In this document: positions 18,198 through 28,179 of the stretch, in pieces
Layout: every line of letters starts with the position of its first letter
How positions within the stretch are numbered: the first letter of the stretch is position 1
NCBI RefSeq assembly: GCF_021556485.1
Contig: NZ_JAKGBW010000021.1
Coordinates: 1-64,000, forward strand
Direction: 5' to 3'
From: Oceanobacillus alkalisoli
Lineage (GTDB): Bacteria; Bacillota; Bacilli; Bacillales; Amphibacillaceae
DNA length: 64,000 bases
The notes under the pieces: generated by a model
Database searches by the model: none
The model's input: the letters and a program-made list of their open reading frames with translations, nothing else
What the model was told of the DNA's origin: nothing
Translations under genes and position numbers: made by a program

Positions 18198-18461
18198 AAT
18201 AAAAACCCCTCCTTGTAAAACTACTATTCAACTATTCTTCATTAGTATACCAAAAAGCGCGACACAGGGTCAGAGCAACTGTCCCAAAACAGGAGGATAG
18301 GCCCTTAAATTATTATTCCCACACCTTGAAATGACATGGACGGGTAACCTAGCAATTTTCGTTTGCCTGTTCATTTTCTCCACTGTACCGACACCTGGCG
18401 AGACAAATACACAAGAACGAAAACCTGCTTACAGTATGAGAACGATGCGAAATAAATTCTA
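18198..18461. other. intergenic region with repeat B copy 6
   Basis: The stretch holds one partial family B repeat (18258-18285, GACACAGGGTCAGAGCAACTGTCCC). Further right, plus-strand sequence around 18330-18460 reads open for about 40 codons and might be the remnant of a membrane protein C-terminus, but I cannot identify it. Confidence 0.4.
18258..18285. repeat. GGGACA palindrome, family B copy 6 (partial)
   Basis: CGACACAGGGTCAGAGCA followed by ACTGTCCC matches half of the longer copies at 15780 and 17080. Confidence 0.6.
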
Positions 18462-18508
18462 AATATGCTTAGTCGGACCAGTTTCCATTTGGTCCGACTA
18501 AGCATATT
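18462..18508. terminator. terminator of methyltransferase gene
   Basis: AATATGCTTAGTCGGACC (18462-18479) is a perfect 18-bp complement of 18491-18508. The stop codon of the minus-strand methyltransferase overlaps the stem start, and T-rich sequence follows on that strand. Confidence 0.8.
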
Positions 18509-19181
18509 ATTTAGGAAAAATTCCCATTTGATCCATTTTAACCGCACGGGTAGCAGCAAATGTTTTAATATATTTATCTATCATCCGCTCCCCGCCGAAA
18601 TCATCCTCATAAAAACCAGTAACAGCAAACCCGGCATCAATTTGACCTTGAATTTGATCCTCTAGTGTATGGGCAAACTCAATTGTTTCCTCTCTCTTTA
18701 GAAACTCTTCAAGCGCCTCTCCCCCTAGATGGTCAAGTGTGGAAGAAGGAATCGGATGTCGTACATCAAGATTTCCCTTTTTCTCCTGTTCATCATCAAA
18801 AATCCATAATAGTGGATTAGTGAATCCAGCTATGAGTACACCTCTCTGCTTCAACACCCCTGCAATCTCTTGCCAAACCGGCCGTGGATTTTCGATAAAT
18901 AAATTTGACACTGGATGAACAACAATATCAAATGACTCCTTTTTAAAATGACTAAGATCCGCCATATCTCCTTGCACCACTTTTAAGTTTAAACATTCGC
19001 GTCTTGCAACCTTTTCATCCTGCTCCAGTTGCTTCTTAGAAATATCCATGACGGTTACATCTGCACCTGCAGCGGCTAGAATTGGAGCTTGTTGTCCGCC
19101 GCCTGCTGCAAGACAAAGAATTTTTAAACCGTGAATTGACGCAGGAAACCAATTCCGCGGCACTGACTTTTCTGACCCCAT
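18507..19181 (-). pseudogene. SAM-dependent methyltransferase, N-terminally truncated
   Basis: The frame encodes 224 residues of a class I methyltransferase. The SAM-binding motif (LKILCLAAGGGQQAPILAAAG, then VTVMDISKKQLEQD) comes unusually early, at residue 19. Family members have roughly 40-50 extra N-terminal residues ending in a segment like the VPRNWFPASIHG seen here. Upstream of that segment the sequence switches abruptly into a family B repeat, which supplies the ATG and the first residues (MGSEKS). No SD precedes this ATG. The N-terminus and promoter therefore appear replaced by the repeat, and the gene is probably inactive or poorly expressed. The C-terminal part looks intact. Confidence 0.7.
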
Positions 19182-19187
19182 GTCCCA
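19161..19187. repeat. GGGACA palindrome, family B copy 7, inside the methyltransferase start
   Basis: CACTGACTTTTCTGACCCCATGTCCCA matches the right half of the copies at 3196 and 5100. Its TGACCCCATGTCCC core, read in reverse, provides the apparent start codon of the methyltransferase frame. Confidence 0.65.
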
Positions 19188-19236
19188 ATTTTGTTATACT
19201 AGAAACAGTAGTTATAAAGTAAAGGAGTTATGGTTA

Positions 19237-20490
19237 ATGAAGAAGTTTATTAATGCAACGATTTACGGGAACCCTGATTCCCATGAAATTTTAGTAGAAA
19301 ACAATCAATTTAAAGTAATCGGCAATGATCTCGGTGACGCAGATGAAGTCATCGATTTAGGAGGTCGTCTTGTTCTGCCTCCATATGTTGATCCACATCT
19401 CCATTTAGATTACATTTTCTCCGGTCTTGGTGAAGGAAATGCAAACATATCAGGTACGTTGTTCGAAGGGATTCAGCGCTGGAGTGATAATAAGAAAACT
19501 TTGACTGAAGAATTGGTTCGGGAGCGTGCCATGAAAGGGATTCAGAAGGAAGTAAGCAAAGGAGTACAATTCATCCGAACGCACGTTGACATTACTGATC
19601 CGAACCTCACAGGAATGAAGGCATTAATCAAACTTCGCGAAGAACTAAAAAGTATCGTAACCCTACAGCTTGTCGCCTTCCCCCAAGAAGGATTCTTCCG
19701 CTACAAAGGGGCTGAGGAATTAATGGAAAAAGCACTCGAAATGGGTGCAGATGCCGCAGGAGGCATCCCCCACTTTGAGATATCCTATGAACATGGGGTA
19801 GAGTCCTTAAGACGAATTGTTGATCTTGCCATTAAATATGATGTAATGATCGACATCCACTGTGACGAGAATGATGACCCGAACAGCCGCTTTCTAGAGG
19901 TCCTGAATGCCCTTGTCACGGAAAAAGAGTACGGCGAATACACAACCGCAAGCCACACGACAAGTTTTGCTTCGGTAGAAAATAGTTATGCGAATAAAAT
20001 GATGGGTCTTTTTAAAGAATCAAAAATTAATTTCATTTCATGCCCAACGGAAAACGCTCATCTTCAAGGACGCGGGGATACATATCCGAAACGCCGCGGT
20101 TTAACCCGTGTGAAAGAATTGCTCGCGAATGGAAATAATGTCGCATTTGCTCAGGATTCAATTGCTGACTACTGGTACCCTTTAGGTAATGGAAACATGA
20201 TGAATATTTTGGATAACGGAATCCACCTTGCCCACTACACCCACATTGATGAGATCAACAAAGCATTTGACCTGATTACGTATAACGGTGCAAACATTAT
20301 GCGGGTAAATGAAGAATATGGAATTGAAGCCGGAAAACCAGCCAACTTCATCGTGCTTGATGCAACAGATGCTTATGAAGCCATCCGAGAGCGCGCAGAA
20401 GTGCTTGCTTCTGTTAGAAATGGTGAATACCTGTTTAAGCGTGCTCCGAGAGTGAATGAAATTGAAATTGACTTTTTAAAAGAACTATAA
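19237..20490 (+). CDS. codA: cytosine deaminase family amidohydrolase
   Basis: From ATG 19237 (AAAGGAG 9 bases upstream) the product has 417 residues; the longer frame from 19180 begins inside a repeat. This is a metal-dependent amidohydrolase: VDPHLHLD (metal ligands), FIRTHVDI, IDIHCDEN, ASHTTS and QDSIADYWYPLGNGNMM match the CodA cytosine deaminase group. The likely reaction is deamination of cytosine to uracil in pyrimidine salvage, although related enzymes accept other N-heterocycles. No cytosine permease lies next to it. A -10-like TATACT is at 19195-19200. Confidence 0.85.
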   Translation: MKKFINATIYGNPDSHEILVENNQFKVIGNDLGDADEVIDLGGRLVLPPYVDPHLHLDYIFSGLGEGNANISGTLFEGIQRWSDNKKTLTEELVRERAMKGIQKEVSKGVQFIRTHVDITDPNLTGMKALIKLREELKSIVTLQLVAFPQEGFFRYKGAEELMEKALEMGADAAGGIPHFEISYEHGVESLRRIVDLAIKYDVMIDIHCDENDDPNSRFLEVLNALVTEKEYGEYTTASHTTSFASVENSYANKMMGLFKESKINFISCPTENAHLQGRGDTYPKRRGLTRVKELLANGNNVAFAQDSIADYWYPLGNGNMMNILDNGIHLAHYTHIDEINKAFDLITYNGANIMRVNEEYGIEAGKPANFIVLDATDAYEAIRERAEVLASVRNGEYLFKRAPRVNEIEIDFLKEL

Positions 20491-20531
20491 AGTAAAACTA
20501 ACCTTTAGTGGACGTTTTCTTTCATCCCACA

Positions 20532-20650
20532 CTGGTGGTTAATTGAACGAATCGGACTGTTACTAGATGTTGAATCTCCCACTTCAAGAAATGAAAGAAA
20601 CTTTTTATTACTAAGTGGGAGGGCCAACAGCCAGTTACACTGCGATAAAA
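20532..20650. repeat. dispersed imperfect palindrome, family C diverged copy
   Basis: TTGAACGAATCGGACTG, TCTCCCACTT with its complement AAGTGGGAG, and AACAGCCAGTTACACTGCGATAAAA parallel blocks of the copies at 2964 and 52161. The inner stem differs, with compensating changes on both sides, suggesting that pairing is preserved. Confidence 0.5.
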
Positions 20651-20656
20651 TATTAA

Positions 20657-20694
20657 AAAACTCCCCTTCTACCATACATCTGAAGGGGAGTTTT
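20657..20694. terminator. bidirectional terminator, codA and araA
   Basis: AAAACTCCCCTTC (20657-20669) is perfectly complementary to GAAGGGGAGTTTT (20682-20694). A and T tracts on both sides make it work in both directions between the convergent genes. Confidence 0.88.
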
Positions 20695-20710
20695 CTATAA
20701 TTATTTATGT

Positions 20711-22135
20711 CTATCGGATATTCACAAATTCCAGTCCGAACATTTTCGCTAAATCTTCTATTTGCTTAGCCGTAACCGCAAAGGATAGAACCGTATGATG
20801 ACCTCCACCATATTCAACCCATTTTTCCACGCCATGCTGGAATCCGGATTTGATCGTCATCATTTGACGAGCGACCGGAAGATGTGGAGCAGGCTCTTGC
20901 GGGATACTTCCTTCCACTTCGTACATGACCATCCGGAAATAATCACCGAAATCAGAAATTGTCAAGTTCACACCTTCTCCTTCCACACCATCGAATACTA
21001 AGCGTGCAGGATCTTCCTTATCACCAATCCCTAGCGGGTGAACCTCCACACGTGGTTTTGAGCTTGCTAATGTCGGATCGACTTCAAGCATATGCGAGCC
21101 CAGAATCGCTTCTTCACCTTTTACTAAGTTGTACGTATAATCTTCCATAAAACCTGTCAGCTTGTTATGAGCCATAATCTTAATTAAACGGTCAAGTGCT
21201 GCTGTTTTCCAGTCACCTTCACCGGCAAAACCATACCCAGCTTCATTTAGACGCTGTACAGCCATACCAGGGAGTTGCTTCATGCCCCATAAATCCTCGA
21301 AGTTCGTCGTGAATGCAGTATAACCGCCACGCTCTAAAAATCTCTTCAATGCGATTTCAATTTTGATTTGTTCTTTCACTTGGTTTTCGAAAAATGCTGG
21401 ATCATTTTCGCCAACAACAAGTTCATATTTCTCTTCACACTCTTTATATACTTCATCAATAGCCTCATCCGTCACTTCATTCATTTCAGCGACTAAGTCA
21501 CCAATACCGAAGTAATCGACCGTCCAGCCGAATTGAATTTGCGCTTCAATCTTATCCCCGTCCGTAACAGCCACATTACGCATATTGTCACCAAATCTGG
21601 CAACTTTGATGTTGAAGCTTTCATTATAAGCAACCGCAACATCCATCCACTGTTTAATTTCCTTTTGAACATCTTCATCTTTCCAGTGGCCAACAACAAT
21701 TTTATTGTTTTTCTTCAGACGGGCATTAATGTAACCATACTCTCTGTCCCCATGTGCACTTTGGTGCAGGTTCATATAGTCCATATCAATATCTTTCCAC
21801 GGAATATTATTTGCTAATTGTGTGTTCAAATGAAGCAATGGCTTTTGCAGCAGTTTCGTCCCTCTGATCCAGTTTTTCGCTGGAGAGAATGTATGCATCC
21901 ACGTAATAACACCAGCAACTTTATCATTATAGTTAATTTCCTTCATCACATCCGTGATACTATCAGAATCCGTAGCAACTGTTTTAAATACAATCGGATA
22001 AGGGAAATTACTCTTTTCATTTAATTCATTTATGATTGTTACCGCGTTTTCCTTAACCGCATTCAATGTTTCTTCCCCGTATAAAGGCTGACTTCCTACA
22101 ACGAACCAAAATTCATATGGATTTATTTCCAACAT
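20711..22135 (-). CDS. araA: L-arabinose isomerase
   Basis: The 474-residue enzyme converts L-arabinose to L-ribulose. [16 protein letters not shown] at the N-terminus, [44 protein letters not shown] and ACGDWK-like [12 protein letters not shown] are family signatures. ATG 22135 follows AAGGAGGT; the open frame to 22186 is not translated. The gene is divergent from the sugar porter, and predicted AraR and cre sites lie in between. A strong terminator follows it. Confidence 0.97.
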   Translation of the reverse strand: MLEINPYEFWFVVGSQPLYGEETLNAVKENAVTIINELNEKSNFPYPIVFKTVATDSDSITDVMKEINYNDKVAGVITWMHTFSPAKNWIRGTKLLQKPLLHLNTQLANNIPWKDIDMDYMNLHQSAHGDREYGYINARLKKNNKIVVGHWKDEDVQKEIKQWMDVAVAYNESFNIKVARFGDNMRNVAVTDGDKIEAQIQFGWTVDYFGIGDLVAEMNEVTDEAIDEVYKECEEKYELVVGENDPAFFENQVKEQIKIEIALKRFLERGGYTAFTTNFEDLWGMKQLPGMAVQRLNEAGYGFAGEGDWKTAALDRLIKIMAHNKLTGFMEDYTYNLVKGEEAILGSHMLEVDPTLASSKPRVEVHPLGIGDKEDPARLVFDGVEGEGVNLTISDFGDYFRMVMYEVEGSIPQEPAPHLPVARQMMTIKSGFQHGVEKWVEYGGGHHTVLSFAVTAKQIEDLAKMFGLEFVNIR

Positions 22136-22643
22136 AATAAAGACCTCCTTGAAGTTACGTATCTTAAGTTCCCCTGCTTCATTCACAAGGTTTGAATCTC
22201 TTTACAGGACTGTACTTTAATAGAAACTCTCTGTAAACCGCTTACATTTTTTATTGTATATCAATAATACGTATAAGTCAACAATAAAATAATTTGTACG
22301 TATAAAAATATAATAAGAAATTCCCTCCAACTAACAACAGTCTCAATAAAGCCAGCTATTACAGAGCATTTTTCACTTCATTATTTATACGAACAAAAAT
22401 ATTATAGTTGATTCGTCTGGACAATAATGATATTATCTATTTGTGAAAGCCTTTACTTCCAGCTGAAAGTAACCATAGAAAAGAGGAGGATACAGTAGTC
22501 ATACGCAATTAATTCTTCATTTCATTATAGTTGTACTGATAAATAATTCCTTTTCTCTTTATTAGTACTCTTTGGTTTGTAAGCCTTTACTATTTTAAAA
22601 AAATATTTACAAGAAATGCTTTACACTTAGGGAGGGGATTTTA
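22136..22643. promoter_or_regulatory. ara divergent control region: AraR operators and cre-like sites
   Basis: ATTTGTACGTATAAAA at 22292-22307 matches the B. subtilis AraR box (ATTTGTACGTACAAAT) in 14 of 16 positions as I recall the box; 22382-22397 matches in about 13. A weaker one (ACGTATAAGT) is at 22268-22277. CcpA-type cre-like sequences are TGAAAGCCTTTACT (22444-22457), TGTAAGCCTTTACT (22578-22591) and the palindrome TGTAAACCGCTTACA (22232-22246). The layout fits arabinose induction plus carbon catabolite repression of both araA and the porter-kinase unit. Confidence 0.75.
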
Positions 22644-24032
22644 ATGGTAAAAGAAAAAAAGATTTCTCATAAATTTATTTATTTCTTCGGAGCTTTTGGA
22701 GGAATACTATTCGGTTATGATATTGGAGTTATGACAGGAGCGCTTCCGTTCCTGCAGCAAGATTGGGGACTGCAGAATGCGGCAACGATTGGCTGGATTA
22801 CTTCTTCGATTATGTTAGGTGCAATCTTCGGTGGTGCTCTCGCCGGGCAACTTTCGGACCGTTTCGGACGCCGGAAAATGATTCTAGCTTCTGCGGTTAT
22901 CTTTGTGATTGGATCACTCCTGTCAGGAATTGCACCGCCTAATGGCGATATTTTCCTGATTCTCGTTCGTATCTTTCTTGGTCTAGCTGTTGGTGCAGCT
23001 TCTGCACTTGTTCCGGCCTATATGTCGGAGATGGCTCCAGCCAAGTTACGCGGGCGATTATCCGGGATAAACCAGACTATGATTGTTTCCGGTATGTTAC
23101 TGTCTTATATTGTTGACTTTTTACTAAGTGGTTTGCCGACCACAATAGCGTGGCGCTCTATGCTTGCGATGGCAGCGGTACCAGCTATCATTCTGTTTCT
23201 TGGTGTATTAAAGTTACCGGAGTCCCCTCGTTTCCTTATTAAAAATAACAAGATCCGGGAAGCTCGTCAGGTCTTAAGCTATATTCGTCCAAATAAAGAA
23301 GCAATCGATGCTGAAATTAAAGAAATTCAAGAAAGCAGTAAGAAAGAAGATCAGAAAGTTTCTTGGGGTGCTTTATTAAATAGTAAATACCGCTATTTAG
23401 TCATTGCCGGTGTCGGTGTAGCAGCATTCCAGCAGTTCCAAGGTGCGAACGCGATATTCTATTATATCCCGTTAATTGTAGAATCAGCTACTGGACAAGC
23501 AGCAAGCTCTGCATTGCTGTGGCCGATTATCCAGGGTATCATCCTAGTAATAGGTTCCTTAGTTTTCCTTGTTATTGCAGATAAATTTAAACGCCGGACA
23601 TTGCTGACCCTCGGGGGTACTGTAATGGGACTTTCCTTTATCTTCCCTGCAATCATCAATTCCATTGTTCCAGATGCGAATCCGATGATGATTGTTGTGT
23701 TCTTGAGTATTTATGTCGCGTTCTATTCCTTTACATGGGCACCTTTAACATGGGTAATTGTCGGAGAAATCTTCCCGCTGCTCATCCGCGGACGTGCATC
23801 CGGCTTAGCTTCATCCTTTAACTGGATCGGATCATTCCTCGTCGGATTGCTTTTCCCGATTATGACCGCATCGATGGCACAAGAAGCTGTATTCGCCATC
23901 TTTGGTATCATCTGTCTGCTCGGTGTTGCCTTTATCCGTATCCGTGTACCGGAAACTCGCGGCCGTACATTAGAAGAAATTGAGAAAATCGGTGAAATGA
24001 AAGGTTTGGCAAAGAACAATAAAACAGCCTAA
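22644..24032 (+). CDS. MFS sugar:proton symporter, probable arabinose transporter
   Basis: The 462-residue protein has 12 predicted membrane helices and the sugar-porter signatures GYDIGVMTGALPFL, DRFGRRK, PAYMSEMAPAKLRG, LPESPRFL, QQFQGANAIFYY, WVIVGEIFPLLIRGRASG and PETRGRTLEEIE. It belongs to the AraE/XylE/IolT group. Its position between araA and the kinase, behind AraR boxes, makes arabinose the likely substrate. GGGAGGGG lies before the ATG. It is co-directional with the kinase, 42 bases downstream. Confidence 0.92.
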   Translation: MVKEKKISHKFIYFFGAFGGILFGYDIGVMTGALPFLQQDWGLQNAATIGWITSSIMLGAIFGGALAGQLSDRFGRRKMILASAVIFVIGSLLSGIAPPNGDIFLILVRIFLGLAVGAASALVPAYMSEMAPAKLRGRLSGINQTMIVSGMLLSYIVDFLLSGLPTTIAWRSMLAMAAVPAIILFLGVLKLPESPRFLIKNNKIREARQVLSYIRPNKEAIDAEIKEIQESSKKEDQKVSWGALLNSKYRYLVIAGVGVAAFQQFQGANAIFYYIPLIVESATGQAASSALLWPIIQGIILVIGSLVFLVIADKFKRRTLLTLGGTVMGLSFIFPAIINSIVPDANPMMIVVFLSIYVAFYSFTWAPLTWVIVGEIFPLLIRGRASGLASSFNWIGSFLVGLLFPIMTASMAQEAVFAIFGIICLLGVAFIRIRVPETRGRTLEEIEKIGEMKGLAKNNKTA

Positions 24033-24074
24033 AATGAAGAGAGAAACAGAATAATAGATTTGGAGGGACTTTTT

Positions 24075-25670
24075 ATGAATCTAACGGAGACGTCCAAAGC
24101 GATTCAGCAAGGTGATGTATATCTCGGGATTGAATTAGGTTCTACTAGAATTAAAGCTGTCCTGATTGATGACGATTTCAATACGATTGCTGCTGGAAAT
24201 TATGCTTGGGAAAACAAATTCGAAAATGGCATGTGGACTTATTCCCTTGAAGATGTTTGGAAAGGGATTCAAAGCAGTTATCTTCAAGTAGCCGCTGACG
24301 TAGAGAGCAGGTATCACACGAAGCTTGCAAGTATTCGTTCCATTGGGGTAAGTGCCATGATGCACGGCTACTTACCCTTCTCAAAAAATGATGAATTACT
24401 AACGCCTTTCCGTACATGGCGGAATAACACAACAGGACAGGCTGCGCATGACCTGACCGAACGATTCCAATTCAATATTCCGGAGCGCTGGAGTATTGCC
24501 CATCTTTATCAAGCAATCCTTGATGAAGAAGAGCATGTACGCGAAGTTGATTTCATTACAACACTTGCAGGTTATGTCCATTGGCAATTATCCGGAGAAA
24601 AAGTGTTAGGTGTAGGTGACGCTTCCGGAATGTTCCCGATTGACGATTCGGGAACTTATTCTGATAAGCATGTAAAGTTGTTTGAAAACCTGGAGAATGT
24701 CGCCCAGTATGACTGGAACCTCCTTGACATCCTGCCAAACGTACTACAAGCAGGTGACCAGGCCGGCACTTTGACGGAAGCAGGCGCCAAATTACTAGAT
24801 ATAAACGGAAACCTTCAAGCCGGCAGTATCATGGCCCCTCCTGAGGGGGATGCCGGCACCGGTATGGTTAGTACGAATAGTGTCCGCAAGCGAACTGGAA
24901 ATATTTCTGTCGGGACTTCCGCCTTTTCCATGCTTGTCCTTGATAAGCCATTGCAGAAAGTATATAAAGACATCGATCTCGTGACGACACCAAATAACGA
25001 GCCGGTTGCAATGGTCCATACGAATAATTGCTCTTCCGATATTAATGCTTGGTCCAGCATCTTTAAAGAATTTGCTGAACGTCTTGGCATCAATCTTGAT
25101 GAAGGCCGCTTATTCGAAATCCTGTTCCACTCCACAACGAGATCAGAACCGGATGCAGGCGGATTAATCAATTACAGTTATTTATCTGGAGAAAATATTA
25201 CGAAGATGCCAGAAGGACGTCCGCTGTTCGTAAGAGATGTCAATAGTTCCTTTACGCTCGCAAACTTTTTCCTTATGCAGTTGTATGCAGCATTTGCTCC
25301 ACTAAAAATTGGAATGGATATTTTAATTAATGAAGAAAAAATCGAGACAAATGTTCTAATCGCACAAGGCGGACTATTTAAAACACCTGTCATCGCACAG
25401 CAAGTTCTTTCCAATGCGCTGAATATCCCGATTACCGTGATGAAAACAGCAAGTGAAGGCGGCGCTTGGGGAATGGCAGTACTAGCAGCTTACGCGAAGC
25501 AAGGAAATAAAGAAATCAGTTTAGAAGATTTCCTTGACCAATACGTATTCACGGACCCGCAAAGCTCTACCTTAAGCCCAGAACCTGCAGGGGTAGAAGG
25601 TTACGAGCAGTTTATTACAAAATATAAAGCTGGACTGCCAGTTGAATCAGCTGCAATCGAGCATATATAA
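24075..25670 (+). CDS. araB: FGGY-family kinase acting as L-ribulokinase
   Basis: The 531-residue kinase should phosphorylate L-ribulose to L-ribulose 5-phosphate. GIELGSTRIKAVLID is the N-terminal phosphate motif, followed by GVSAMMHGYLPF and FRTWRNNTTG; FNIPERWSIAHLYQA and GVGDASGMFPID are typical of a kinase group found with araA and araD in Clostridia and Bacteroidetes. The motifs do not look like the classic B. subtilis AraB. Its role is inferred from operon position. ATG 24075 follows GGAGGG; TTG 24060 is too close to the SD. A terminator follows. Confidence 0.88.
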   Translation: MNLTETSKAIQQGDVYLGIELGSTRIKAVLIDDDFNTIAAGNYAWENKFENGMWTYSLEDVWKGIQSSYLQVAADVESRYHTKLASIRSIGVSAMMHGYLPFSKNDELLTPFRTWRNNTTGQAAHDLTERFQFNIPERWSIAHLYQAILDEEEHVREVDFITTLAGYVHWQLSGEKVLGVGDASGMFPIDDSGTYSDKHVKLFENLENVAQYDWNLLDILPNVLQAGDQAGTLTEAGAKLLDINGNLQAGSIMAPPEGDAGTGMVSTNSVRKRTGNISVGTSAFSMLVLDKPLQKVYKDIDLVTTPNNEPVAMVHTNNCSSDINAWSSIFKEFAERLGINLDEGRLFEILFHSTTRSEPDAGGLINYSYLSGENITKMPEGRPLFVRDVNSSFTLANFFLMQLYAAFAPLKIGMDILINEEKIETNVLIAQGGLFKTPVIAQQVLSNALNIPITVMKTASEGGAWGMAVLAAYAKQGNKEISLEDFLDQYVFTDPQSSTLSPEPAGVEGYEQFITKYKAGLPVESAAIEHI

Positions 25671-25678
25671 ATAAGAAT

Positions 25679-25707
25679 ACCGGGCGAACTATATGCCCGG
25701 TTCTTTT
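25679..25707 (+). terminator. terminator of the porter-kinase operon
   Basis: ACCGGGC (25679-25685) pairs with GCCCGGT (25694-25700) and is followed by TCTTTTCT. Confidence 0.8.
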
Positions 25708-25832
25708 CTATTCATCGTCACTCTATAAAAATCGGATGCATTTTTTCTGTCCCCTTACTCCCATTTTCCTTTTCTGGCTTGCCAATTCTGATTCTTATTA
25801 AAGAAAGTTCGTTACAGATACTTTTTTTATAT

Positions 25833-25947
25833 GAATGAATTTCATAATTACCAAAGTCGGCTTTTCCATCACCATATATAGTTGGGAACGAACCAACTCA
25901 ACTCATATGGTGATGGAAAAGCATTAAATACGTATTATGAAATTCAT
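25833..25947 (-). mobile_element. MITE-like palindromic element, copy 2
   Basis: This copy is in the opposite orientation to copy 1. The inner stem is damaged: ATATATAG replaces ATATGTAG and two bases are missing on the other arm. Flanks TTATAT and TAATAT are near-identical hexamers. It lies between the convergent araB and araR transcription units. Confidence 0.85.
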
Positions 25948-26020
25948 TAATATGTTAAATTTACCATAATATCGATTGCCTAAGTGGGTGAAAATTTCGA
26001 CATTTCTCTATACAAAATAA

Positions 26021-26072
26021 AAAGTCCGAATGATGAAACCTCTCTTAGAGGAAGGTTTCATCATTCGGATTT
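26021..26072. terminator. terminator of araR
   Basis: TCCGAATGATGAAACCT (26025-26041) is perfectly complementary to 26053-26069. On the minus strand the stem is followed by TTTTTATTTT. Confidence 0.85.
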
Positions 26073-26074
26073 AA

Positions 26075-27187
26075 TTATCCCTTCTTTTCCTGAAGAGAAT
26101 CATGAAGTCTCTTTAAGTCTAGAACCGAATCCCGTTCAATCAACTCCGGCTCATAAACTTTCGAACGGACTTCCTGTTTATTAATCATTTCAATCATCAT
26201 TTTCCCTGCATCGAATCCCATCTTTTCCTGGGGATGACGAATCGTTGTCAGCCTTGGGTTCGTATAATTGGAAAACGGGTAATCATCCACGCCAATAATT
26301 GAAATATCTTCCGGGATTTTCAACCCAATCTCTTTTGCAAAATTCATAATTTGAATCGCCAGCTGGTCATTATAACAAACGATTGCCGTTGGAGCATATT
26401 TAGAACGTGTCAGCATCGTATGCAGCTTTTTAAATATGTTATTTATTTTTTCCTCTGTCTGATACATCATCATGTCACCCATATTCGAGATTTCCGGGTG
26501 ATCCTGATAAGCCTTAATAAAGCCGTTCATCCGGTCAATCCCTTGCTTATCATCTACCTTAAAGATTCCGACAATCTGCTGATGCCCTTTGGAAATCAAA
26601 TAATTGGTCGCCATCTCCCCTGTCCTAACATCATCCATCACTAAATAGGGAATATCGAGATTATCATACGTCGCATTGATCGACAACATCGGGATACCCA
26701 TCGCTTTCATATTATCGTACATATTTTTATTCAGATTATTTCTCGCACTCTTTGTTGGCTCGATAATAAATCCTGATAATTGATTGGCTGTCAGATTCGT
26801 TAAACTTTTCCGCTCTTTCTCTGGATTGTTCTGCGTATCTGCAATGAGTATCGAGTAACCGTATGTCGAGATATAATTATCGATGCCGCTGATGATATTC
26901 GGGAAAATATAATCCGCTATATGGGTTGATATGAGTCCGATCGTCTTATTTTGAATCTGCTGCTTCGGTTTACTTTTCCAATCATTCACAAATATACCAG
27001 CACCTTGAATCCGGTAAACGAAATTATCCTTCTCCAGCTCATCAATGGCCCGGCGCACCGTGAAGCGACTTACCTCATATATTTCCATCAACTCTGATTC
27101 CGTCGGTAATTTATCACTTATCTGGTACGTACCAGATAAAATCTTCTCACTTATATCTATTTTTATTCGTTCATATTTTTTAACCAT
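26075..27187 (-). CDS. araR: arabinose operon repressor AraR
   Basis: The 370-residue regulator has a GntR-type winged helix at residues 1-70 (LPTESELMEIYEVSRFTVRRAIDELE) and a LacI/GalR-type effector domain at about 80-360 (VGIFKVDDKQGIDRMNGF, VGVDDYPFSNYTNPRLTTIRHP). This chimeric architecture is diagnostic for AraR, which leaves its operators when L-arabinose binds. It is transcribed with araD in the same direction: araD lies upstream, with a terminator in between. GGGGACC-type SD before the ATG is weak. Confidence 0.95.
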   Translation of the reverse strand: MVKKYERIKIDISEKILSGTYQISDKLPTESELMEIYEVSRFTVRRAIDELEKDNFVYRIQGAGIFVNDWKSKPKQQIQNKTIGLISTHIADYIFPNIISGIDNYISTYGYSILIADTQNNPEKERKSLTNLTANQLSGFIIEPTKSARNNLNKNMYDNMKAMGIPMLSINATYDNLDIPYLVMDDVRTGEMATNYLISKGHQQIVGIFKVDDKQGIDRMNGFIKAYQDHPEISNMGDMMMYQTEEKINNIFKKLHTMLTRSKYAPTAIVCYNDQLAIQIMNFAKEIGLKIPEDISIIGVDDYPFSNYTNPRLTTIRHPQEKMGFDAGKMMIEMINKQEVRSKVYEPELIERDSVLDLKRLHDSLQEKKG

Positions 27188-27276
27188 GGTGAGGTCCCCT
27201 TCTAGCCTATATCACTTTTATGTAAAAGTTTTAAAAATTTCATTTATATCATGACAAACTCATTATAACATAATGA

Positions 27277-27332
27277 AAAAACGCTGCCTTGAAGGAGCAA
27301 TTGATACACGCTTCAAAACAGCAGCATTTTAT
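27277..27332. terminator. probable terminator of araD
   Basis: Imperfect long stem: GCTGC/GCAGC and CTTGAAG/CTTCAA pair, and on the minus strand the hairpin ends in GTTTTTTC. It separates araD from araR. Confidence 0.6.
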
Positions 27333-27342
27333 TCAATCTCAT

Positions 27343-28044
27343 TTACTTTTGCCCATAATAAGCATTTTTTCCATGTTTTCTTAAATAGTGTTTATCTAAT
27401 AAATAGGAATCCATGTCGATCTGATGGGGGTTCAATTGTAATGTATGATACGTCATTTTGGATACTTCCTCCAGTACGACGGCATTATGAACCGCATCCT
27501 CTGCTGATTTCCCCCATGTAAATGGACCATGATCATTGACAAGAACTGCCGGTACTTCAGACGGATTAATTTGTCTTTCTTCAAAAGTCTCCACGATAAC
27601 ATCGCCTGTCTGCTTCTCGTAATCCTGAACTACTTCTGATTCCTTCATTTTTCTCGTAACCGGAACCGAGCCATAAAATGTATCTGCGTGGGTCGTGCCT
27701 GCAGCTGGTACATCTAGGCCGGCTTGCGCAAATGTCACCGCCCATGGTGAATGAGTATGAACGACACCTTGGATTTCCGGGAATTGTTTATATAATACAA
27801 GATGAGTTGCTGTGTCACTCGATGGATTCAAATCACCTTCAACAACATTCCCGTCCAAATCAAGAACAACCATTTGTTCCGGCATTAATTCCTCATAAGC
27901 TACACCACTCGGCTTAATGACGACAAGATGCTTTTCCCGATCAATTCCGCTGACATTTCCCCATGTGAACGTGACAAGATTATATTTCGGCAGTAACATA
28001 TTCGCTTCATAGACCTCTTGTTTTAACTTTTCCAACATCGGCAT
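27343..28044 (-). CDS. araD: L-ribulose-5-phosphate 4-epimerase
   Basis: The 233-residue class II aldolase-family enzyme converts L-ribulose 5-phosphate to D-xylulose 5-phosphate, the last step of arabinose catabolism. [37 protein letters not shown] (zinc His residues), [12 protein letters not shown] and [16 protein letters not shown] are conserved. Its start is ATG 28044 or ATG 28038 after AAGGGGATG. AraR-box-like sites precede it. Confidence 0.96.
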   Translation of the reverse strand: MPMLEKLKQEVYEANMLLPKYNLVTFTWGNVSGIDREKHLVVIKPSGVAYEELMPEQMVVLDLDGNVVEGDLNPSSDTATHLVLYKQFPEIQGVVHTHSPWAVTFAQAGLDVPAAGTTHADTFYGSVPVTRKMKESEVVQDYEKQTGDVIVETFEERQINPSEVPAVLVNDHGPFTWGKSAEDAVHNAVVLEEVSKMTYHTLQLNPHQIDMDSYLLDKHYLRKHGKNAYYGQK

Positions 28045-28085
28045 TCATCCCCTTACAGAATTATTAACTCTCTTTAGTTTATACC

Positions 28086-28158
28086 ACTTGTCCGTATAAG
28101 TCAAAGCGAATTGACTTTCATACGTATAACTGATACAATTATTTTGTAACCGTTTACT
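28086..28158. promoter_or_regulatory. araD/galM divergent control sites
   Basis: Two AraR-like boxes (ACTTGTCCGTATAAGT at 28086-28101 and CATACGTATAACT at about 28120-28132) and one cre-like site (TGTAACCGTTTACT, 28145-28158, one mismatch) lie between the divergent araD and galM. This suggests that both belong to the arabinose regulon. Confidence 0.65.
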
Positions 28159-28179
28159 CAAACTAGAAAGTTGGTGCCC

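Noticed and set aside
22232-22246. TGTAAACCGCTTACA as a perfect cre site
   Set aside because: It is palindromic but one base longer than the 14-bp cre consensus; listed only as cre-like.
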